A stretch of 64,000 nucleotides of DNA from contig CM060923.1 of the NCBI GenBank assembly GCA_030737875.1, forward strand, positions 494,972,453 to 495,036,452. The letters run 5' to 3'. Every line of letters starts with the position of its first letter. Position 1 is the first letter of the stretch. Made by a program: the position numbers and the translations under genes. Below the pieces are notes generated by a model. It made no database searches, was not told the DNA's origin, and saw nothing but the letters and a program-made list of their open reading frames with translations. This DNA comes from Allium sativum. Lineage: Eukaryota; Streptophyta; Magnoliopsida; Asparagales; Amaryllidaceae. Shown one piece after another: positions 35,100-45,279 of this stretch.

Positions 35100-36060
35100 A
35101 AATATAAACGTTAAACTTCATTTAAAATGAATTCAACTTCACTCAACTCCATTTTCACTTTTATTTGAATTCTATATTCAAATTCAAATTTTACTTCTAT
35201 TTGAGTCCTATATTCAAATTCCATATTTTAAATTCCATTTAAATTATATATTTAAATCTCATAGTTTAAATTTCCATTTGAATGCTATATTCAAATTATA
35301 CCATTTAAATTCCATTTGAAATCCTTTTTAATTCTACATTCAAATCCCCTATTTAATTCTCATTGAATTCAATTTCCATATTTATTCTATTTGAATTTCA
35401 AATATTCAAACTTCGATTCAATTCTATTTGAAATTTCAAATATTCAAGCTCCTTTTTAATTCTATTCTTCAAATTCTATTTAAATCCTCTTATTCAAATT
35501 CTATTTCAAATTCCCTTCTTCAATTTCTATTTACATTCCTATATTCAAATTCTATATTTGAATTTCTTTTAAAATTTCTACATTCAACATCTGTTTAAAT
35601 TTCTATATTCAAATTCTAGATTTGAATTCTCTTTGAATTTCTATATTAAAATCCCATTTGAATCTCTATTTTCAAATTTTATATTTAAACTCCGTTTGAA
35701 TACCTATATTCAAATACTATATTTTTAATTTCATTTGAACTTCCTTTATTTAAATACATTTGAATTCAAATTCTATTTCAATTCCTTGGAATTCAAATCC
35801 TATTTCAAATCTCCATTTGAATTCAAATTCTATTTCAAATCTCCATTTGAGTTTCTATATTCAAATCTATTTTCAAAACTTCATTTGAATTTCTACATTC
35901 AAATCTATTTTCAAAACTTCATTTGAATTACCTATATTCGAATTCCATTTTTTAAATTTCTTTATTTAAATTCCAATTTACTTTCGATATTCAAATCCTA
36001 TATTGAATTTCTTTATATTTTTTATATTCATTCTTTAAACAAGTCTTGATTTCAATCCCT
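35100..36060. repeat. TTCAAATTCTATTTGAAT low-complexity array (F)
   Basis: Nearly 1 kb of degenerate 15-25 bp units alternating TATATTCAAAT and CCATTTGAATTT. A 35-bp unit is duplicated around 35805-35850 and a 48-bp unit around 35860-35930. ORF 35735-35926 is a by-product. Confidence 0.85.
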
Positions 36061-36465
36061 TTTGAAGTCGATATTTCTACTTTTGGAAATTATATTTCCC
36101 TTTTTAATTTCACACGCGTATTTTTATTTCTGAATTATCCAATGATAATTCTTTTTTACATCATTTATGAACTGCGTTTATAAAAGAACTATTTATAAAC
36201 TTCTTTTATAAAATAACTATTTGTTTTATTCTTCAAACAAGTTTATTTTTTTCAAATCTATTTAAAAATTCAAATTCTATTTTTTCAAAAATAGACTTTT
36301 CCCCTTTAAATCTCAAATACCCTTTCCACGATATTTAAATAAATTAACACTTAGCCCAGTGATATTTAAAACAATCAAATCATCCAATTTTCAATCATTT
36401 GATTTCTAACATGTCATATATGAATATATGAAACCAAGCAAACAAACAAACAGATAATATGTTTT

Positions 36466-36487
36466 TGAGGAATCCAGTTGGATTCCT
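36466..36487. other. Perfect 10-bp-arm palindrome in F
   Basis: GAGGAATCCA-gt-TGGATTCCTC. Counterparts are A1 18036-18057, A2 24043-24064 and I 28543-28564. It is followed within about 20 bp by CCTGCATC, as is the hairpin of E. Confidence 0.8.
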
Positions 36488-39400
36488 CCAACCTGTTTTC
36501 CCTGCATCCACAGACGTTAGTTAACAGAAATAATACCCATCCTGCTTCGAGGCAGGATATCGCGGTATAAAAGGGGATCCACTTATATTCGTGGGCGTAG
36601 GGGGTCATCCGCTAATGATACTGCGGGCATCCGCTAATAATATTGCGGGAATCCAACCAATCACCAAACCCATATAAAAGCAAGCCTATACAACTAATAT
36701 TTTTAAATCAACCAGAAAGCATTCAAACAAGCAACAACAATTATTTTTAATGAATAATAATAATTCTAAAAAAAAAAGTGAGTGAGATTTACTCACTGTG
36801 ATTTTCCTTTTTCTGAATATCCGTTTAAAACTCCATATTATCTTAGCTACGAATTTACTCGAGGCGTTTATCTCGTACCTATGATTTATTCGATTCATAT
36901 ATTAACAATTGATACTATCATGAACTTAAATTTATTATAATCGAATGAATTATTCTAGGTATATTAAATAAATAAATAAAAAACATTACCTTATCACTTC
37001 TACAAAATAACTCGATCAATTTCGAAGTATATCTTCGAACAGTACCAAAACCGTAATCAGCCCGAAACTGCGTTTTTCCATTTGGACAATTTATCGAACA
37101 CCTTAATGGCAACTATCCTTTCTCCCTTTATCACCAAAGAGGTTACTGTCTACTTCAGTAATTAACCCAAATTGCCATTTCTATATCAGATTTTCCTTAA
37201 TCAGTCAATGATTGAACTCCGGTTGGTTATCGCGAGGTCGACCCCTTCCACTATTGAATCACGTTGAGCCCCAGGACAACATCGCAACCTCCACCATCTT
37301 CGCACTGTTATAGGACCGAACCTACCCTTCTTCAAACCCGCATTGCCTCTTTTATTACTGAAGCCGTAACATCCCATCATCGCAACACCCGAAATCGCAC
37401 ACCCCCTTAGACCAACTTTGCGGTCTTCAAACAACATCTTGCGTCGAAGACCCAACCCTCACCAGTACTCAGCGAGCGCCAGTCCCCTTCGAACCCTACG
37501 CGAGCTCCAGAACTAAGACAAAAGATACTCGACTCAGATCTCGACTTCGACGAATATTGGAGCACTCGATTTGATCTCGAGATGATCAGATACCAGTTCC
37601 ACTGCTTTCGATTTGATTTAGAAATGGTTTAGGTTTTTTTTATATTCGGTGGTCTGGTTTTTGCTTTTGACGGGGAAAGAGGAATTGAAGGAAAATGGTT
37701 TTGATTGGCTTTCAATTTCGATTAAATTTTGGTTTCTGAAATGTTTGAGGACAGATGCTCTTTTCAGTTTGAAAAAAATGATAGTAGCTTCGTTTTTCTG
37801 AGATGAGAAGATAGGAAAGGGAAAACACAGTTTTATAGTGGTGAAGAGGAGACAGAAGTACTTCTCCATTGCATCGTTGTTGGCTTGATTTCGAAGATGG
37901 AAAACAAATTTGGCAACTCGAAGCAGTAGGTCTGCGTAAATAAAATATTTAGGTCGGCTTTGTTAATACAGATGTGAATTCTTTTATTTGGATTTAAAGT
38001 TGAACTATATGACTTTATCCATTAAATTTTGATAATAACATAAATTTGTAGTTCTGATCTCCTATTTGAGCGTAAGGATCGGGCGTTATAAAGTTAACAA
38101 TATTCTGAATCCAAAGGAACCGATTTTGAAATTTAATTCAGTCGTATATACCGAATAACACTATTAAATTGACGAATTAAATTAAATTGATTAAAACATA
38201 AATGGATATCAAACAATTAAATTCATCGATAATAAATTATTATTATCATCGTTCTAATTCAATACATAATTTATATTAATCGGCTGAGTTGTTTCGATTC
38301 AGTTCTAGATTCTGAATTCCATTATTATCGTTTCGTATTACAATACCCGCTATATTCAATATTAATTCTTATATTGATTATTAAATCGATAAATTCCATA
38401 TTAAAATTCATTTATTACTTTAATTTAACATTTTAAATAAATTTAAATCTTCAAAATAAATTGACTAAAATTCTGGGACGTTACAGGTGTACAACTAAAA
38501 TCGCAAAACTCGTATTGGAAGTTGGATTTCCATCTGTGAACCGAGGCAAGGGATCATCCCCATTGCTTCGAGACTATCTAGCCCATGTCTCAGGATCAGA
38601 GCTCGAGTGACCCTTGGATCGTCAGGGCCGGTCCACCGATGTGGATTAAAATGCCTGAACACTGCGTTTCCCCACCCTTTGGGGCGTAAATGAGCCAAAT
38701 GACTCCATCGGCTCCACATAGTCACCGATATATCCGAGGCGCCTCGCAATAGCAACAACCACACAGGTGAAAATAATATAAATGTCAGGGCTGTTAGGTC
38801 ACTGACACCACCCTAGCTAGAAGGAAACGCATGTCCTCCCTGAAGTCCTCTCCCGTTTCTTGTTCATAACCGGGGTGTGAGGCTTGCGAATTAATGCTAC
38901 ACAAAGCTACCCCACAAAGGCCATGCTTTGATCATCAACCACAAGACTCTTCTTTTCAACAGAAGCCTTGATCATTTTCCACTTAGGCATGCCACACAGG
39001 CAATTCGCACCATGCGACTGAAGTCTACCGATATACAACCTCTGATACCGTACGTCTCTGAGAAAGGTGAAGTAAGGGAATAAATTCCCCTTCACCAGGA
39101 AAATGTATATTTAATAGAGATCAATCAGCACAGAGAAAAATCCAATGTCAGACACATAGTCCATACAAGTCCGTTCTGGGTCTGAACGAAACCGGAGGCA
39201 CCTTGTACCTCGCATATCCATCGATCTCCAAGTACGTCTGGACGATCACCAACTGATTCCCTCCTCTTGGGTGTATAGCCCAATCAAGATCATCAGTAAT
39301 TATCCAAACGATGTGAAGACCTCCGGTCTTCGACCACCATCTTCATCTTCGACACCACGTCTAATCAGTTATTCAGAATGGGATAAACCCGGTCTTTCTG

Positions 39401-39908
39401 AGTAACTCGCGTATATAATAAACAAGTGTTACACAAATACAACATACGCCTCATTCCAATTTAGAATATTCTTTTATTCAAATATTCACATCTATAGGGA
39501 AAGGTTCCCATTAAATTTATCAAAGATAAATTCTTTTGAATTTATTCTTTAATCTTCTTTTGAAATTTCAATTCAAACCAAATTATGGTTTATCCAAACT
39601 AGTCTGGATTAACGAACATTACCGAAGTAATCATTTATTAAATTTCCCAATCCCAACCTATTCATCCCATGAAGCAGAACTGGTCATACTTCTAATCTAA
39701 CACCACGGTGTTATTGGTAAATTCAATTAACATTTCACGTTCAAATCTAATTAAAGATTTATCTATCGCCTGGAGCAAAACTGGTGATACTCCATTCTCA
39801 ATCATTTCAATCTAATTAAAGATTCATTAAAACTCCACTTGGTTTTAATCTTCTCAAAAATCAATATTAATGATTGTTTAACTTGGGAAATCATATCCTG
39901 TCATTAAC

Positions 39909-40495
39909 TGGGTTAAAGAACCAATGTCATTTAAAACACGGTTCACGATAAATACAAAATCACATTCCATTAGCAATGGAATTTTCATGGAAAACATATC
40001 AATATATATAATCGATATAAACTTCCATATCCGACTAATAATATAAATGGAATAACGGCGAAGCCTTTTTAAATTCCAGATATATTAGTTGTCTTCCTCC
40101 ACAGAAATTCACGTCGATTATTACCAAATCGAATTCCATTCCATCCCAATTTATTTTATTAAATTGGAAAAATTTACTTTGGAAAATCTCTTTTAAATCT
40201 TAACAAAAGATTTATAAATTCCAAACCTCATTTCACTGTAAAGCGGGTTAAAGAACGAATGTCGTTAAAACACAGTTTACGGTAAACCCAATTCACATTC
40301 TGTTAATTATCGGGTTAAAGAGCAAGTGTTATTTAAAACACCGCTCACGATAAGCCCAAAAATCAATTCAAAATCAATTTCCAATTAAATACCATTTAAT
40401 TGGTATACTTCATTAAATCTAACTAAAAAGATTTAATCTTTTCCTCAACTGGGTTTAAGAACAGTGTTAATGAAGACACCATTCACGACAAACCC
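39909..40495 (-). other. Four GGGTT...AACCC hairpins (E1)
   Basis: Copies at 39909-39954 (right outer arm decayed), 40244-40289, 40312-40357 and 40451-40495. Each has an outer GGGTT/AACCC-type arm pair and inner arms GAACC/GGTTC, GAAC/GTTT, GAGC/GCTC or GAA/TTC, plus TGT/ACA. E2 copies are at 47416-47461, 47751-47794, 47818-47863 and 47957-48001. Confidence 0.7.
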
Positions 40496-41329
40496 AAATC
40501 TCATTTGATATTAAATACAAGGCTCTGAATAGAAAATATATCGACTCATCTTCAATATCAAATTCTACGACCAACAAATATCATATTGGAAATAACGATA
40601 TAAATATATCTTTCAAATTTCAATAACAATATCTGTATAATCACGAAATCCAACATCGAAATATTCCAAAGACAATTTCAATTCAAATCCATTCCAATTC
40701 CATTATTGGAAATTCTGGTAACTTTTAAAACCATTTCAAATCCAATTTTTTTTTTAAAAATAAATGGATTATAATACTAGTTCAAAACTAATTCATTTCG
40801 ATAAAAATCTATTTTTATCTTTTTAAATATGGTTTTTTTCATCCCAACTCTTTCCAAATCGTTCCTTATGATTTTACACTAATTATTGATATTTTTAATA
40901 ATTTTATCAAGGCCCGTCCAGTCGATTTCCATCAACGGCCATCGAACTGCACTTACAACGACCTTTTCCAAATTTGATTTAGACATAATTCCAAATCCAA
41001 CCGTTATTTCTAATTTCTTGCATTCGTTAGAAAGCTCTTTTCGATACGAACCCAACTGTTCCGGTTTTAGGAGAATCCAACGGTCGGATCTCCCGTATTG
41101 TCCATTTGAAGTCAATGGTCGAAATTCGCGAACTACCGCAGCGCAGCGCGTTCTATTCAGGCCATTATATTATATATATAATATATATTTCATCGATATC
41201 TTTTTAAAACGTATTTTATAAATCGTTTTAAATTTGTTTTCAAAATGATTTCAACTTCCATCTCAAATTCAAATTAAAATTGAATTTTTCCAATATAAAT
41301 TCGTTTTAAATTCATTTCAAATCGATTTC

Positions 41330-41545
41330 AATTCAATTTCAATTCGTTTTAAATACAATTCAAAACGATTTCAATCCTATTTCGGTTTAATTCGAATTTC
41401 AATTCTTTTCCATTTAATTCGAATTTCAAATCATTTCAATTTAATTCGAATTTCAATTCTTTTTAATTTAATTCGAATTTCAAATCATTTCAATTTAATT
41501 CGAATTTCAATTCTACTCAGCTTAATTCGAATTTCAATTCTATTC
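41330..41545. repeat. AATTCGAATTTCAATTC tandem repeat (E1)
   Basis: Five to six imperfect ~32-bp units TTTAATTCGAATTTCAA. The E2 copy at 48840-49045 has fewer units. Confidence 0.88.
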
Positions 41546-42182
41546 AAAATATCAGATTTTGAAATCACTTTCGATATTCATTGTAAAATGAATAAAATCG
41601 ACAAAATTCTTGTTCGTGTTAAAATGGCGTTTAACTACTTAACATGGCTTCACATTTCAATATTCACTGAATATTATTTTAAAATATTCGATAATTCTGA
41701 ACTGGAATCAGACACAGTCAATTACCATATAATGTGATTATATGGATTTCACACAACAAATGTGTACAACAATACTGAAAACAACATTCCATCATCCAGA
41801 GTGCATTCTACACTGTATAAGCATTGAATATAAATATTCAACGCTTACACAGCCTATCAATCAATCGATCAACATACAACTAATTATTGGGATTAGTGTA
41901 TGTCATATTTCATCCCAATAACCATGTGAGGTTTTCAAACAACAAACACAGGTTCTATTCGTGCAGTTGGGCGATGTGTAAAATTTATCGTCCCAATCAA
42001 TATGAGTCAAATGTGTGTATATAAACAAATCGTTCGATTTGTTTATAAATATTTTATTTTATATACACGTTAAAATTTTATATTATTAACTATAAAATAT
42101 TTATTCAATCTACATCACACAATCAATTTTCAAAACACATCAATCAAACAAGTCATCCATGGTCTGTGGACGACGGGTGTCG

Positions 42183-42198
42183 GGTGCTGCTAAGCACC
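42183..42198. other. 6-bp hairpin with tetraloop (E1)
   Basis: GGTGCT-gcta-AGCACC, 4 bp before TGCATCCTAG. Also E2 49675-49690 (loop acta) and D 30121-30136 (loop ttgc); degenerate in J at 58355-58370. Confidence 0.75.
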
Positions 42199-42334
42199 AT
42201 CTGCATCCTAGTATATATTTCAACTAGAAATTAAAACAAAAGTGATGATTTCTCACCGAGGGTTCCACTCCGCCATTCTTTCTTTCTGAACGGTTTGGAT
42301 TAGCTCGAAATTCCAACACATCCATTTCTCGCTG

Positions 42335-42880
42335 TTCACAATAAAAATCACATTTTTATCTCACTATATATAATAAAAATCAGATTTTTATTCCCTACAT
42401 ATATAAAAATAGTATTTTTATATTGTTGTCATGTATATAAAATCACATTTTTATTCTTCTCACTATATAAAAATTATATTTTTGATCCACTTCTTATATA
42501 AAAATCATATTTTTATTCTTTCTATAATATAAAAATCATATTTTTATTCTTTCTATAAATAGATAAATTATATTTTTATATCGCTATATATATATATTAA
42601 AAATCAAATTTTGTTTATTAAAAAAATTGTCTTTCTAACTATAAAAAAATCTTTGTTCTTTGACTTTCCTATAAAAATTATATTTTTTTCTCACTTTCAA
42701 ATATATATATAAATCGTATTTTTCTACCACTAAACCTTATATAAAAACGTATTTTTATATAATTAAAAATCATTTCTTTTTCTTGTAAAAAATCTAAACT
42801 TTACTTATAAAAATTATATCTTGATATTTTATAAAAATCATACCTTTGTTTGTGATAAATATCTCACCTTTATCATATTA
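42335..42880. repeat. AAAAATCATATTTTTAT near-palindrome array (E1)
   Basis: About 15-20 self-complementary units over 550 bp. The E2 copy is 49830-50345. Confidence 0.85.
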
Positions 42881-42964
42881 AAGATTATCACTTTAATAGC
42901 TAAACATCACTTGATTTTATAAGCTAAAAGTCAATAACAAAAGGGGACAAAACTCACATTATTT

Positions 42965-43290
42965 TTTTCGGTCGAAGGAGGGTGGTGCTCTCTGACCGGT
43001 GGTGGCTTCCTTGGCTGGCGGCGCCAGAGATGGAGGGGAGGCGGTGATCGGATTATGGACGGATGTGGTGGTGGTCTGTTTGTTTGGGGGATTCGATTGT
43101 TTTTGGGTTTACGGTGGAGAGGGAAGGGGTTTCACCATCGGTAGCGGCCAGGGGAGGAGGGTGCGGAGGTGGCGACGGAAGGGCGAAGCGGCGCGGGGGC
43201 GGCGGTGGTAGCAGGAGGCTGGGCGATGTGGAGATCGAGGGTGCGATTTGGGGATAAAGGGCTGACGGGTTTTTTTTTCTCAAAAGGGGG
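42965..43290 (-). promoter_or_regulatory. G+C-rich leader of LTR E1
   Basis: A G+C-rich island following, on the minus strand, an A+T-rich AATAAATATAATT stretch (about 43345-43360) that could serve as a TATA region. The minus strand has a Pro/Ser-rich ORF (43283-43053) and E2 a similar one (50820-50584). J has an equivalent island at 57010-57460 without the same reading. I interpret it as the transcribed leader after the LTR promoter. A captured gene fragment is possible but unsupported. Confidence 0.45.
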
Positions 43291-44244
43291 AATGGGTTTG
43301 ATCGAAGAAAATAGTCTGGGGGGGAGGGGTAAGTGAAAAGAGAAAATTATATTTATTATTTATTTTTCCTTCTAAAATGTTTACTTTTTACTCCACCTCC
43401 AAACGAGACCCAACGACTGTTGCTCCTAGCACATTACCCCCATCCTGAACGCAATGGTATATGTTTCGTAACCCAACTCGGCTGTTACGATCAGTTTTCA
43501 TTTAAATTTAAAATATAATTCAGTATATATTAAATTTGAGCGCACATTTCAATTTACCGGGGCCTCATACGGACTCTAAAAATTCCAGAAAAATTATTCC
43601 TAGCTTCGTATTGACGATACGGTCCTAACAAAACTAATTTCGTCGAATTCTGAGATCGTTTGAAAAATGGCCATTTTCTAGTCAATTAAAATCAACTAAA
43701 ACCGGTCAAACGCATTTTCCTTTGCCACGCTCACATATTGAATCATCAAATTACGAATTTTGAAAACTAGCAATAACTTGACATCACGAATCCAACAAAA
43801 GAGGTTTCGTCAAAAACCGAGGTCGTTTGAAAATTTTCCATTTTTAAGGGCCAGAATTCCATAGCGACTATTCTGAATTTTCAACTCGACGTAAATTTTG
43901 ATTCTCGCTATGAAATTTCAATTTTTCGGATTCGCTGGAAAGATATTCTCCATTAGATTCTAATAATTTTGGTTTCTCTAAAATCCAGTTTATTTTGAAT
44001 CCTGTACATTCATTTGAAATTTGAAATCGAATTTTCGAACTACCGCGCCATTTTCAATTCCTTTTATAATTATAAATAATTATTTATATTCTAACGATGA
44101 TCTATATAAATATATACGTTCTAATTCTATTCAATTTAAATTTCTCGATGTTATTATTTAAAATAATTCATTTTAAATATTCAAAATTCATCAAAATTGC
44201 CAAAATAAAAAAATTAATTGGCTCAGATTTCCGGGTTGTTACAA

Positions 44245-44257
44245 TCTCCCCCACTTA
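44245..44257 (-). other. Polypurine tract of E
   Basis: The minus strand reads AAGTGGGGGAGAT immediately before TGTAACAACCCGG. Confidence 0.88.
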
Positions 44258-44399
44258 AAACTTTTCGTCCCCGAAAAGGAACGATGCCGAAAGTTGTTTA
44301 ACTAATCAACTCAACTTTCATTATTTTCTTTACAGCTTAAGTTCTTCAACTTTTCAGTTTCTAAGAACTTTTCAAATTTTTCAAAAATTTGGCTAACAC

Positions 44400-44590
44400 C
44401 CCAAATTTTCGAAATATTTCACCATAACCTCCCCTGCACCGGGAGCTTCGGGATATTTCAAATAGCCTCCCATGGCGCTCACCAATCCAAAAAGAAAAAG
44501 AAACAGCCAAGCGGCTAGCCAATCGGCTCATAAAATCATCAAAAACCCAAGAAATACAATAAACATGTACCTATTTATCGGGCAAACAAT
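44400..44590 (-). other. Conserved interior island (E copy)
   Basis: The same island as in F (34196-34385) and, more diverged, A (20480-20640). It contains CCGGGAGCTTCGGG and GCCTCCCATGGC, in which GGGAG and CTCCC arms can pair. Confidence 0.7.
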
Positions 44591-45264
44591 TTTATTCCTC
44601 TTCTCTAGCCTCCTTTCTATGACCTGTTCAATGTAAGTACATGTATATGCATGCAAATGCGACAAATTTACAATACAATTCACTATTTGGTTCAATTTGG
44701 CTAAAGGTTCAACATTTAATTAATCAAACAACACAACCAGCAACCAATTAGTTGATTATCATTTCAAATTCATAACTTTGATACATAGTCCAAAAATCAG
44801 ATTTTTGATGCCAAATCACAACAATAGACCCTATCTTATTTTAGTTCTCACACCAGTCAATTGGAATCATATAGAAATCCCACTTTCGAAACTCGAACAT
44901 AAACACTGATGATGAGATCTCAATCATCGGTATCTTCTTCGGGCGACTAGTGTGTGATACTATATCTATCCAGTATATTACAACTTCAAATACACGTGGA
45001 TCAGACGTATATGCAAAATCTTTAAATACTTGATTGTCCAAATCAATTTAAAATAAATATTCAAATACGAATAATTGGTTTAAATTTCCAAAACAAAAAT
45101 TGTTTTCAATTTTATTTCAAAAACACTACTCTTCACACTCGTTCTAGGATACTACTGATCCTATCTCTAACAAGTCATTCTCAATGGATATTACTAATCC
45201 AATTTCTGATGAATTCTTTCGTATGGTTCTAATGTGTCTTGTTCTCTGAGCTTTGTAAACCAAA

Positions 45265-45276
45265 GCTCTGATGCCA
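45265..45276 (-). other. Primer-binding site of E (variant iMet)
   Basis: The minus strand reads TGGCATCAGAGC, one base different from the A and B sites, three bases from the LTR boundary at 45280. Confidence 0.82.
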
Positions 45277-45279
45277 CTA

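Larger units (their letters stand above)
32088..38485 (-). mobile_element. Element F: 6.4-kb solo LTR or internally deleted element
   Basis: It starts TGTAATGGCCCGC and ends GGGACGTTACA, with the TSD GGTGT at 32083-32087 and 38486-38490. The empty site is kept in E2 (45992-45996). The left 1.4 kb matches A's PBS-side LTR (AGCCTCCTGCTTCC, CCCTACTT...-type blocks, hairpin 32538-32551). The right half carries the palindrome GAGGAATCCA-gt-TGGATTCCTC (36466-36487), GTGAGATTTACTCAC (36784) and a leader-like part (37100-37560). No PBS or PPT is visible inside, which suggests a solo LTR. However, 34196-34385 matches interior sequence of A and E. There is no coding content. Confidence 0.8.
31373..44244 (-). 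repeat. LTR E1 (3' LTR of E), split by F
   Basis: About 6.47 kb without F and one TSD copy. Order from the left: CAGCGGAA 31558, hairpin 31732-31745, F at 32088-38485, GGGTT...AACCC hairpins 39909-40495, AAGTCAATGG/GCGCAGCG block 40890-41160, AATTCGAATTTC repeats 41330-41545, hairpin 42183-42198, AAAAAT array 42335-42880, G+C-rich leader 42965-43290, terminal block to 44244. Minus-strand ORF 38495-38764 is repeated at 46016-46270 in E2, as expected of LTR copies. It has no recognisable domain. Confidence 0.9.
44245..45279 (-). mobile_element. Interior of E, 1.0 kb, non-coding
   Basis: Next to the left LTR are the PPT and a TCGGGGACGAAAAG pol-end remnant, then the conserved island (44400-44590). 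The rest to the PBS-like site has no recognisable gene. Reading frames such as 44841-45041 are short and domain-free. Confidence 0.85.

Noticed and set aside
38495..38764. Minus-strand ORF of 89 codons with a close copy at 46016-46270
   Set aside because: It lies in both LTRs of E, so similarity is automatic. No known domain, and D does not preserve it.
39909..40495. GGGTT...AACCC repeats considered as a CRISPR array or tRNA-like genes
   Set aside because: Spacing is irregular, no cloverleaf or A/B boxes are visible, and copies occur only inside E-type LTRs.
42999..43211. Glycine/arginine-rich + strand ORF in E1
   Set aside because: Antisense to the element, low complexity, not kept open at the matching place in E2.
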